Shown here: piece by piece, positions 13,202-23,687 of the stretch | Numbering within the stretch: the first letter of the stretch is position 1 | Layout: each line of letters opens with the position of its first letter | DNA from: Todiramphus chloris collaris | Taxonomy: Eukaryota > Chordata > Aves > Coraciiformes > Alcedinidae | Assembly: GCA_025345505.1 (NCBI GenBank) | Contig: JANVCC010000021.1 | Location: 1,694,450 to 1,758,449, forward strand | Reading direction: 5' to 3' | DNA length: 64,000 bases | Made by a program: the position numbers and the translations under genes | The notes under the pieces: generated by a model | The model's input: only the letters and a program-made list of their open reading frames with translations | Databases searched by the model: none | Told to the model about the DNA's origin: nothing

Positions 13202-13660
13202 GTAGCTGTGGTGGTTTGACCTTGGCTGGACACCAGGTGCCCACCAAGCTGCTCTATCACTCCCCCCCAATTCCTCTCAACTGGACCAGGGGGAAGAAAA
13301 TCAGATGAAACTCATGGCTTAAGATAAAGGCAGTTTAATGAAAAGCAAAGCAAGAGCACAAGCAGAAGCAAAAGAAAACAAAGATTTATTCTCTGCTTCC
13401 CACCAGCAGGTGATGTCTGGCCCCTTTTTGGGAAGCAGGGCTCCAAACGCACAGTAGTTTCTCCAGAGGAGGATACCCGCCACTCCCCCCTCCTTTTCCT
13501 AGCTTTTATGGTTAATCTGACATCATATGGTCTGGAATATCCCTTTGGTCAGGTTGGGGCAGCTGTCCCAGTCGTGTCCCCTCCCAAGTGCAAAGCATAG
13601 CACTGGGAGGGCTGCTCTGGGGATAATTCACTCCAGCTCCCCCAGACCCAACACAGTAGC
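13202..13660 (-). mobile_element. Solo ERVL-type LTR with 5-bp target duplication
   Basis: The LTR proper is 13207-13655 (449 bp), begins TGTGGTGGTTTGACC and ends CCCAACACA, and is flanked by the perfect duplication GTAGC (13202-13206 and 13656-13660). A 5-bp duplication is the size typical of ERVL-class (class III) endogenous retroviruses. Internal landmarks include TATGGTCTGGAATATCCCTT at about 13528, common to bird ERVL LTRs. The minus strand carries ATTAAACTGCC, a plausible polyadenylation signal, which is why I place the sense on minus. No internal viral region flanks it, so it is a solo LTR left by recombination between two LTRs. Confidence 0.92.
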
Positions 13661-15047
13661 CATTAAAACACCCCAATCCCAAGTGGAGCAGCAGAAATAA
13701 TAGAAGCTGTGCAGCATATTTTTAAAGACATTTTTAGAGTAAGTTCCTAATACCTGACAAATCCAACTGAAGAACAATATTAAATTACCAGCATGTCAGC
13801 TGAGAAACAAGCTCCATCAGTCAGGGCAGCATGAGTCAGTGCTGGAGGGACTTCAGCTCTTCCCTGGGGAGCTCCACATCAGCACAGAGCACCGAACTTC
13901 ACAGCTCCCTCCAGAAGTGTTTTACCTGCACACAGCAGCACCAATTGGTAGCCAAACATCTATAGCCAAACAAAATATCCTTTTCCAGGATATGTTACAC
14001 GTATTTCAGCGTGTCAGCCACAAGGCTTCTCCGATGCACCTTTCACGTGGTCACCTGCAATGGAAGTTGAGAGGACACCAAGAGCACCTTCCCCCTGTTC
14101 CAGTGCTGGGAGAGCTCCTGACTAGAGACGTGGCCTGAAACCCAGCCTGAAAACATGGGGTTTGCATGCTTTTGGCACCTCAGACAATTCCAAGTCAAGC
14201 GCAGCCGAACAGTTCAAAGACCAAAGGGTTAACAGCCTCTCAGCCCCACAAGCAGAGGCAGTGAGTATCTGTGTTTGAGCCTGAGATTATTTATTGGCTT
14301 AAGCAGCTTTCCCAAGAGAACTGGTTAAAGAAACTTTGATGGACCCATACGTTCTCAGACTACGCAACATTTAATTTTATTCATTTGCTGTGTTCATAAA
14401 TAAAAATGCCTCATTAACCGCACAAATGAATTTCCTCACCAATTATGTTCACCTTTTATTGTATATTTTAATATAGAAAAACAAGTAATCACTGACATAA
14501 AATATTGCACTCTGTTGAACTCTGTATTTTTTTTTAAAGTATTTTTTCCAAAGTCCTTCTTTGTGAAACCTCAAAGCATTCAAGCTTATTCCTTTATGAA
14601 ACCTAATCAGATTTCAAAATCTTCAGCAGACTGGAACATCCATCCTTCTAACAACTAGTAACACAAATTCTGCAAACACAGGACAATTCCTTGTCATAGA
14701 GCGCTCTCAGCTCTGTAGAAATGAAGGAAAAAAAAGTTGTGAAAACACAGACATAAAGCAGCCCCATGTTTTAGAAAGTCAGTGAGTACATCAGATAACG
14801 TCATAGGCTTAGACCCATTCAGGGGGGAAGCTGCTACTTCCACATGTTGATGTTTCTGGCTGGTATCTTGAGAGCAATGGAGCAAGAGGGTGGGATGGGG
14901 GCAAAATTTGCCCCAGATCTCAGGAAAAGCTCTTTTCAGTATTTCTAATATTGTTGTAGATGTGATCAGATAAAGCTATGAGAGAGGCAACACTTGAAGG
15001 GAGTAAAACAAATATAATACAAATATAAATACATAAACAATTTTGTT
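13661..15047. other. Unassigned unique, AT-rich sequence
   Basis: No gene or repeat recognised. The AT-rich interval 14360-14560 contains homeodomain-like TAAT cores but nothing decisive. Confidence 0.45.
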
Positions 15048-15590
15048 AGAATCACAAAACCATTCAGGTTGGAAGAGACCTCCAAGATCATCAAGTCCGA
15101 CTGTCTACCCAACATTACCATGACCACTAAACCTGAAGTGCCCCAGCTACACATTTTGGAACCCCTGCAGGGATGGTGACTCCATCCCCGTCCCTGGGCA
15201 GCCTGTGCCAAGGCCTCCCCTCTCTCTCAGCACAGAAACTGTTCCTCATGGCCAATCTAAACCTCTCCTGGGGCAACTCAAGCCCATTTCCTTTGCTTGC
15301 TACTTGGGAGACGAGACCAACCCCCACCTCACTCCAACCTCCTTTCAGGGATCTGTAGAGAGCAAGAAGGTGTCCTCTCAGCCTCCTCTAAATAATCCCA
15401 GCTCCCTCAGCCTCTCCTCATAAATCATGTTCTCCAGACCCCTCACCAGCTTCGTTGACCTCCTCTGAACTCACTGCAGCCCCCCATTGTCTTTCTTATC
15501 CTGTGGCACCCAAAACTGAACCCAATACTCGAGCTGTGGGCTCACCAGTGCTGAGTACAGGGGCAGAATCATTTCCCTCCTTCTGCTACT
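15048..15590 (-). mobile_element. CR1 LINE, second 3' subfamily
   Basis: Starts with AGAATCACAAAACCATTCAGG and GTCTACCCAACATTACCATG, marking a 3' subfamily different from the copy at 4297. Continues antisense through the ORF2 tail (minus strand: coding blocks corresponding to R-L-A-M-R-N and S-Q-V-A-S-K-G-N-G) to the polymerase end near CCCAAAACTGAACCCAATAC. Truncated at about 15590 with several frame breaks. Confidence 0.94.
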
Positions 15591-15704
15591 AGATCACTGG
15601 ATTTGTTGCGACAATGTCCTCAGGAAAACAAGCCAATAACTATTCCAGGGTGTTGTTTTCCCAGCGTGTGAGTGTGAATCTCTATTATGCTCCTTCTACA
15701 GACT

Positions 15705-15723
15705 GGGGGGGGGGGGGGGGGGG
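15705..15723. repeat. Run of 19 G
   Basis: Nineteen consecutive G between GACT and AAGTGCC. Such a run can form G-quadruplexes, is prone to length change and may be an assembly weak point. It lies in a short unique gap between two CR1 copies. Confidence 0.95.
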
Positions 15724-15930
15724 AAGTGCCTTGTTAAAGATGCTGCAGTGAGTCACTGAAAAGTCTGTCAGCACCCAGACCTCCCCTACTGCCTGCTGGC
15801 TTAGCAGAAGCCTTCACTGGCATCCTCATAAAACTAGAACTTACAGCCTCGTTCCTTCAAGTAGTTACAGACACACTAAAGTCCAGGCACAGGAGTATCC
15901 CATTAAAGCCAGTATGGATACTGGCATGCT

Positions 15931-16500
15931 TCATAGGATCATAAAATCACAGAACCATCTAGGTTGGAAAAGACCTTTAAGACCACCAAGTCTGATCATT
16001 AACCCTATTCTACCGAGTCCACCGTTAAGCCATAGCGCCAGGCACCACATCCGTAGGGATGGTGACTCAACCATCTCCCAGGGCGGCCTGGGACAACCCT
16101 TCCAGTGAAAAAAAAATTTCCTAATGTCCAGTCTAAACCTCCTCTGGTGCAGCTTGAGGCCATTCCCTCTTGTTCTCTCACTGCCTGGGAGAAGAGACCA
16201 GCACCTACCTCTCTACAACCTTCTTTCAGGGAGTTGTAGAGAGCGAGGAGGTCTCCTCTCAGCCTCCTTTCCTTCACACTAAATAGCCCCAGTTCCCTCA
16301 GCTGCTCCTCAGCAGACATGTTCTCCAGGACCTTCATGAGCTTAGTTGCCCTTCTCTGGACCTGCTCCAGCACCTCAGTCTCTTTCTTGTATTGAGGTGC
16401 CCAAAACTGAAGACAGTGCTTGAGGAGCAGCCTCAGCAGTGTTGACTACAGAGGGACCATCACTTGCCTGGTCCTGCTGTCCACACAGTTTCTGATGTCA
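15931..16500 (-). mobile_element. CR1 LINE with open ORF2 C-terminal frame
   Basis: Terminal repeats are degraded (TCATAGGATCATAAAATCAC), then a third 3' variant with ATTCTACCGAGTCCACCGTT. The minus strand keeps a frame of about 120 codons containing [20 protein letters not shown] and [20 protein letters not shown], the conserved end of the CR1 polymerase. 5'-truncated near 16500. The open frame suggests a fairly young copy, although it covers only the protein's C-terminus. Confidence 0.94.
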
Positions 16501-18802
16501 GATGCCTGCATTTCTTCTGCTTCTGGGCAGCTCTTTCCTGCATAGGCTGTCATTTAAAATAACTGACAGAGATTTTAGACCTAAAGAGGTATATATTTTT
16601 TGGGTTTTTTTTTTTTTTTGCTTAAATCTAAACATACCATTAAATGAGGGTTAATGGAGAAGCAGAAAAAGAAAACACATTTTAAAGGCATCTGCTGTGT
16701 GCCATTAGTGATTATCTTTCAAACTTAAGACATTATGAGTCAAATTTTCCCCAGCTGAACCTGACTGGTAGTTAATGAAACTGCAACTGTTTCAGTCATG
16801 TAAGTCTGAATGTGCTCACGGAGCTCAAATATTAAGGTGCAAAGCCTTCTCTGCCTAGGGGCAAACACAGCTACGCTTCTTCATACGTGAGTCAGAAGGA
16901 ACTGATGGATAAAATTCAGGTGGACATGAGCTATGTTACCTTATCCCCTAAAGTTTACGGGAATCTTTTCAGACACTGTACCACACAGTAGAGGAGAGAT
17001 TTCTATCTGCTTTCTTTCGTTACAGGCTCAGGACAGTAGAGCTAAACTCACAAGCAAAGCCACCCACCCATTTGCACTGTTTTGCGTTTCAAGGTATGTT
17101 TTCTGACAGCCTTCAATTCTGAGACAAATAAAACTGACTCGACACTGGGAATTTTTATTCATTTTGAAATGTTTTTCAGTCCCGATCCGCTGATTTAAAG
17201 CAGTTTGGGTACAGCTCTATTAGCATTCCACGAATTACTTTGTTGTGTAGCAAGACTGCAAAAGGACCGGTCTGAAGGACACATTAATAATAATAAAGTC
17301 GATGGCGTGATGCGATAAAAGGTGGTTTGAGCAGCGTTATTTGGGGTAATTATAATTAGCAGTAGCCGTTTAAAGGTCCCAGCATGTGTTTTGTAGGAGC
17401 AGAAATGTTAAAACCCAGTGTCTTGGCCAGTTTCCAGCATAAGCAATTACATTCTTCCCACAGTAGTTAGCAATCCCTTGTTGCTCCAATTAGATACAGC
17501 GTTCTCCAGTTTCTCTCCAAGAGCCGTTGAGTTTTGTTACCGGAGATGTTACACGGCTGTTGTGTTCCAGCTGAGAGGTCCCAGTATTTTAGTTATAAAT
17601 GAAGTGTTCCCTGCTTGTAAAAGGCTTCTGTAGAGTAGTCTCAGAGCACTGCATAAATCAATAAACAACAGACACACTTGATATTGTACAGTGACTTGAG
17701 GGCAGGGGGGAAAACACAACTGGGAGGAATGGTACCGGCAGAAGGATAACACGAGGATATGAATAAAACACGGGCACTTATCCCCGTGCAGGGTACACAG
17801 GAGGGGGAAAGGGCAAAAGCAGTGACAGTGGGCTTGGTCCTGCAGGAGGAAAACAAATAAAGTCCAGAAAAACTGGTTTCAGTTGAATCAGCCACACAGT
17901 ATCCAAAGAGAGCTTACTCTAGCTAATTTTAGTCATGGAAATAAGGACAGCTAGTCCCCAGATTCCCTCTGTAATGAGAGACAGAGAGAAGAGAGATTCA
18001 AAAAGCAACACAACCAGTACCAGCTCCTCGTGTTTCTACAGAATTCCTTAAATTGGTTGATTTCTTGCATGGGTAGTTAGAACCTTGCTCTGGTGGCTAA
18101 ATGTCCTTCATAGCTGCAGTTCAGTGGGATGTTCCTCAGTTTCCAAAGAACCGTCCGAAGAAATCTTCCCACAACCTAAGCAGTTCTTGAATATCCATCC
18201 TATATCCCAGGGGTGATTTACAGTGAAATAGTAATGTGACTAGATCCCAAGCAATCTCCAGACAGACAACTATTAGTCATAGCCAGGATAAGAATGAGTA
18301 GAAAGGACAGGGACAAAATGTCAACAAATATCTCCATTTTGTCTTGGCAACCTAGATCAACCTACCGAATAACCTAAGCTCCTGTCCTCTGTCCATCTTT
18401 CTTCTTACTCTTTTTTTTTCTGTATGTAATTTAGAATTCCATAAATAGAAAGATCCAGGTGTGGTTTTGGTCTATATGTAGAAGGGAGAAGCACTACCAG
18501 CACTTCATCTCTGAGGTCTGGTTTATCTCTGGCATGGTGGTGGTAAGGGAGTCCTAAGGTGTTTTTTTTTTTATAAAATCTCAAGCTGTGGCAGGAAAGC
18601 TGCTGATATGCCCATCAAACCATCCTCATCCTCACTGTCTGGTGCTTCTCGGGCTTTTTTCCCCTAATATTTCGCATGCCCATTGGAGGGGTTTATATAG
18701 TCTGCATAGCTCCTCCTTCCCCCCATCCTGGTTAGCTGTCCCCTCTTGAGTCAGAGCTTAAGGGTAAGAAACTGAGCTATAGGTACAGCAGCTTTATGTT
18801 GT
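16501..18802. other. Unassigned unique sequence with a possible conserved element
   Basis: A T run lies at 16605-16619. Around 17160-17400 the sequence is AT-rich without being low complexity, and contains the palindromic TAATTATAATTAG (about 17347-17359), a double homeodomain-type site. This is only a hint of a conserved non-coding element. No frame with recognisable protein identity. Confidence 0.4.
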
Positions 18803-18908
18803 TACAGAACCACAGAATGGTAGGGGTTGGAAGGAACCTTGAAAGATCATCTAGTCCAACCCCTCTGCTAGAGCAGGATCACCTAGATAGAGCAGGATCA
18901 CCTAGATG
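18803..18908 (-). mobile_element. Short CR1 3' end with internal 19-bp duplication
   Basis: About 65 bases of antisense CR1 3' end (CAGAACCACAGAATGGTAGG, then CTAGTCCAACCCCTCTGC). The unit AGAGCAGGATCACCTAGAT is present twice in tandem (18870-18888 and 18889-18907), after which the element ends. Confidence 0.88.
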
Positions 18909-19299
18909 TTATTTCCTCTTAATATTACTGAGGGGACTTCTGAACCAGTGGGATTCAGCTGAGGTGTATGTGAAATGTGTGGGACTATGGCATGAACCCT
19001 CCAGCCCATCAGAGGTGGTTCTCCCATGTTCAGCTGGTGTCGTCGGTCAGACTCAATAGGGATAAAGGTTCACAAAACAGGTTCCTGTTGACCTCACAAG
19101 ACAGACAGTGGGATCCTGATGCAGAATTAGATGTCACTCTGAAATACAAACTGTCCAAATTCAAACTCATTAGATTAATTTCTGTGCAGGAAAATACAGT
19201 TGATCACATTTTTGAGTTTTGAAGACTTCCTCTATGATTCTATTATTTTTGTCTTCGCAAAACTTCTTAGGACTGCTCAGTGAATTACAAACCAGAACA

Positions 19300-19506
19300 G
19301 TGTTTCACCATGAGGGTGGTGAGACACTGGCACAGGTTGCCCAGAGAGGTGGTGGAAGCCCCATCCTTGGAAGTGTTTAAGCTCAGGCTGGCTGGGGCTG
19401 TGAGCAACCTGCTCTAGTGGGAGGTGTCCCTGCTCATGGCAGGGTGGTTGGAACTGGATGAGCTTTAAGGTCCTTTCCAACCCTGAAAGTTCTATGATTC
19501 TGTGAT
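19300..19506 (+). mobile_element. CR1 LINE, 3' end copy
   Basis: Sense CR1 from the last part of ORF2 (CACAGGTTGCCCAGAGAGGT) through the 3' untranslated part (CCTGCTCATGGCAGGGTGGT) to the terminal ATTCTATG-type units. Belongs to the subfamily with CTAGTGGGAGGTGTCC, shared with the copies at 30344 and 38011. Confidence 0.93.
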
Positions 19507-19838
19507 TTTTAACCCGATGAACTATCCAGCTATGACTATGTTGACAGGTGATCTAATTTTCAGTTAGGCCTTGTAGTTGCATTCTACCTCAGATACTGGG
19601 CACAACCCATCAAACATCCTTGCCTCGTGATCCAGCTGTAAGCCATTGCCCCAGCCACACACCTAGTGCTATATCTCCATTTAAAGGAAAAACTGCTACA
19701 GAGGACAAGCAGATCTCAATAAATGAGCAGTGTCATCCAGAGAAAGGAAGGCAAGTGATGGAGAGCAACAGTCCAGTTTATTTGTATCTTTTAGTGATGT
19801 AGATGAGATGAAAATGGTTTGCAACAGGCTTTGACTTG

Positions 19839-20523
19839 TTAGAGAGTAGCATGGGGGAAAAGGACCTGGGGGTCCTGAGGGACAGCAGGATGACCATGAG
19901 CCAACAATGGGCCCTCCTGGCCAAGAAGGCCAATGGCATCCTGGGGTGGATCAGCAGGGGTGGGTTAGTAGGTGGAGAGAGGTTCTCCTTCCCCTCTACT
20001 CTGCCCTGGGGAGACCTCATCTGGAATATTGTGTCCAGTTCAGGGCCCCTCATCTCAAGAAGGACAGGGAACTGCTGGAAAGAGTCCAGTGCAGAGCCAC
20101 AGAGATGATGGAGTGGAACATCTCCCTGCTGAGGAAAGGCTGAGGGACCTGGGGCTCTTTAGCTTGGAGAAGCCTGAGGGGTGACCTCATTCATGTTTAT
20201 AAATATGTAAAGAGAGATTTTCAGAAGGATGGAGACAGGCTCTGCTCAGTGATGTCCAATGACAGGACACGGGGCAATGGGTGTAAGATGGAGCATAAGA
20301 GGTTCCACAGAAACACGAGGAAAAACATTTTTCCTGTGAGGGTGACAGAGCTCTGGAACAGGCTGCCCAGAGGGGTTGTGGAGTCTCCTCTGGAGACATT
20401 TAAAACCCGCCTGCACACATTCCTACTTGACCTTCTCTAGGTGTTCCTGCTCTAGCAGGGGGCTTGGACTGGATGATCTTTCAAGGTCCTTTCCAACCCT
20501 TAACATTCTGTGATTCTCTGATT
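19839..20523 (+). mobile_element. CR1 LINE, 685 bp
   Basis: Sense copy covering the polymerase end to the 3' terminus. Coding blocks include [12 protein letters not shown], a LE-x-C-V-Q-F segment, [11 protein letters not shown] and [12 protein letters not shown], spread over more than one frame, so indels have broken ORF2. The 3' end CCAACCCTTAACATTCTGTG is intact. Closely related to the longer copy at 31226-31981. Confidence 0.95.
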
Positions 20524-21609
20524 TAGGCCTGCTTTCTCCTCTCCTTCTGAGAGGAATAAATGGGTCTCAGAAATTTCTTTACTTTCATTCTTATAGTTGG
20601 AGAAATAGGGGTTTATTCAGGTCCCAAGGAAGATGGAGTGGTGTGTTAATGCAGAAAGAACAAGACATTGATTAGAACATATTCCAGAAGTCTGTTTGTC
20701 TATTCATTCTAATATTTGTAATTTCAATACTTACAGGAAGGACAAACCCTTATGCTCTGGTCAATAGATTGTTGAATGGTGTAAAATAAATGATAGACCA
20801 TCTGCACAACCCCAAAGATATCGTCTCCAGATGGTACCTCATCTACACCCATCAGAGAAAGGAGATAAATTTACTTTAAATTTAGGGAACAGTGTCCAGA
20901 AAAAAAAAAAAAAACAAAACAAACAACAAAGGTAGAGGAATCAGCTGGCAAAGAAAACGGGAAGGGAATATGGAGATGAACAGTAAGAAACCAGTTGCTG
21001 ATCCTTTCCGTAGGACTGTAATGGCCACAGGTGGTTAATGTGCCCATAACTGGACAGACCTTTCTTTGGAAGAGCACAGGTAGGCTCCTGTTGTCCCTTC
21101 TGCTCACAGACCCATTGTAGTGGGTCTGGCTGAGATGCTTTTCCCCATCCAGCCTCTGGTGTCATGTGAGCACTGGCAGTCGTAACACGGGTGCGTTCTC
21201 AACACCCTCCAGCTCCTGGTGTACTACCCGATGCTGTTACAAGCAACAGTGAATAAAAGCAGGATTTGGCATGACATTTTCTTTGAGCTTGTCTGCAAGC
21301 TAAAACTCAGGATCAGGGAAGAGTTAGGGATGTCAGCGAAGCCTTCTGAAGCTGAGGGAACAGGTGAGTCGTGTCACGTTCAGATATGTAGTTGCTCACA
21401 ATTCTCTGTGCAATTAGGTAATAAATACACAGGAAGGATGTGCCTCTGCTCCAGAAACCTTGTGTGGATTAGGGGTAAATTGTAGCAGCACCACTTTGTT
21501 CAATAACAAATACGAAGGACACGTAACCGTAACGAGACAGCAGAATGGCAAGGGATGCAATTGGGGAAAAAAATCTATTTTTGAAATGAAAAAAAAGCTA
21601 TTTTCATGT
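20524..21609. other. Unassigned unique sequence
   Basis: Contains a short A run near 20900-20914. No gene, LTR or CR1 recognised. Confidence 0.5.
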
Positions 21610-21825
21610 GATGGAGCATCCACAGCTTCCCTGGGCAACCTGCTCCAGCATCTCACCACCCTGAGAGTGAAGAATTTCCTTCTTATTTCCAATCTAAATC
21701 TACCCTCTTCCAGTTTCAAACCGTTACCCCTTGCCCTATCTCTACAGGCTTCTGTAAAAGCCCCTCTCCAGCCTTCTTGTAGGCCTCCTTCAGATGCTGG
21801 TAGGCCACAGTAAGGTCTCCCCAGA
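21610..21825 (-). mobile_element. CR1 ORF2 fragment lacking its 3' end
   Basis: The minus strand reads DRARGNGLKLEEGRFRLEIR and RCWSRLPREAVDAPS, the last coding block of CR1. The element's 3' untranslated region and terminal repeats should lie at 21500-21610 but are absent. This is unusual, since LINE copies normally keep the 3' end, and implies later deletion. The neighbouring G-L-P-A-S-E-G-G region is still partly in frame. Confidence 0.88.
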
Positions 21826-23310
21826 CAGAAATTTAACCCCCACTGTCTTACCTGGATCTCCTTCACCTGAACAAAAGTCCTGAATGATATCTATGGCACC
21901 AGGAAGAGAAGACAGCTGGTGGATCTTTGTTAGGTGAGACCAGCTGTCTCTGTACCAGAATGCATCACTGAGCTTTGGGGAAGTCCTGGATGGGGACTCA
22001 TCCCCTCATCGGGGCTGTCTATTATAACTCTAAACTGCAAAAAATGAGAAGGAAGCAGTAACAGTCTTTCTGCATATCCTGCATTTCTTGCTATGTTCAG
22101 ATGGGACTTTCTTTTGTCCCAGGCTTTCTGCAGTCCTTGATAACTCATCATCAGAAATAACCTTCTCAACACTGTTCATGTGCAAGCAGAGATTACAGGG
22201 ATTTAATGAAGAAAAAGTGCAACTCGTGGGAGAAAAAAAAACAAAAAAGAAGAATGAACTTTGCACCTGGAAAACATGGAGAGCAATAGGAGAGAAGGGA
22301 GGGAGACAACTTAGCAGCTAGGACTAGAAATCCTGGCTATTGTACAGTGCTTCTTGAACCACCTCATCTCCATTACTCTAAGATATGGTCTGTGGCAGAC
22401 TTAGAGCTGCATTACTGACTTATTCTAGAAAATGTGTCTGGAGAGGCTGATTAAAGGCATGAGGGATATCAGGTTCTGAAGAGACAGAGGCTGACTTTCC
22501 TATACACAGCTGTATGCCTCCATCATCTGAAGTGTCTCCCGATGCCCATTCCATTTCACAAGTAAAACAGACAGAGCAGATACCTCTGCTCCAAACTGTG
22601 AATAGTATTTACTCAGAACGTGCTGCCCGTGGACAACCAGGCAGCTCTCGCTTCCCCCAGTAAAGTTACTGCTGGGCCACCACAGAGCAGACAGCCTCCA
22701 GGATGAGGTGCACACCTGGGTTCTTATCATCTGGTTTCAACCACAGGTTTCTATTCTCCTCAAGTGAGAAAATGGAAGCAGTCAACATCCTCCCCACAGC
22801 TGTGTTCCTCCCCTGGGTTATTTTAGGATGATAATTGCTAGCATCTCTCTGCTTGCCTGGGGTAGCTCTGTGGGCAGCTATGTTTCTACCAAGGTCTCAC
22901 CTCTGAATCACCACCTGGGCACATGTGGGACAACACGCACCAGCTGCCTCCAGATGCTTTGGGCCAGTCTAGTTCCTAGAACAGGCAGAGCTGATCTCCA
23001 GCCTAGCTCTCCTGTGGCCAAGACTCTGGACATCTGGGCAAGAAGAGACCCTGCCAGGGAGACTTGTCCATCTGAAGGTCAGTACAGGCAGCACTACAGC
23101 ACTGTGCTGAGAACTGTGTGACCTGTGACACACAAACCAAGGCTGGAGGAATAATTGGTGAGGATCAGGAAGTATTAAGTGGAGGCCCAGGCTAGTTTCA
23201 CTTCATCAAAAGATTTTTCTGGTCAAATCATCATCACTGAGGTGCACACACAGTTTGTCTGCATTTGGGTGTTTTAAATGCTTCTATGTGCCTCTTGCAA
23301 CACCAGACAA
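21826..23310. other. Unassigned unique sequence
   Basis: No supported gene or repeat. Short A-rich tract near 22232-22250. Confidence 0.5.
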
Positions 23311-23687
23311 AGGAACATCTCGGAGAGGAGAGGAGACGTTATTGCTCTCTACAGCTACCTGGAGGGAGGTTGTAGTAGGGTGGGTGTTGGTCTCTTCTCA
23401 CAGGTACCTAGTGATAGGATGAGAGGAAATGGGATTAAGTTGTGCCAGGGGAGGATTAGGTTGGACATTAGGAAAAATTTCTGTACTGAGAGTGTGGTGA
23501 GACCTTGGAGCAGGCTGCCTGGGGAGGGGTGTTGGAGTCACCATCCCTGGAGGGGTTAAAAGAGTGTGAAGATGTGGCACTTCAGGACATGCTTTAGCGG
23601 TCATGATAATGTTTAGTAGGTGGTTGGACTTGATGATCTTGAAGGTCTTTTCCAATCTTAATGATTCTGTGATTCTATGATTCTATG
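23311..23687 (+). mobile_element. CR1 LINE with open C-terminal frame
   Basis: Sense copy whose first half is one frame reading [20 protein letters not shown], then [20 protein letters not shown] and [10 protein letters not shown]. The frame breaks at a short indel near 23524-23535. The 3' end is complete with three terminal units (ATTCTGTG, ATTCTATG, ATTCTATG). Second 3' subfamily, sense partner of the antisense copies at 46081, 48348 and 49256. Confidence 0.95.

Noticed and set aside
23278-23559. Possible host gene frame of 93 codons
   Set aside because: The residues match the conserved C-terminal block of CR1 ORF2 and the CR1 3' end follows directly.
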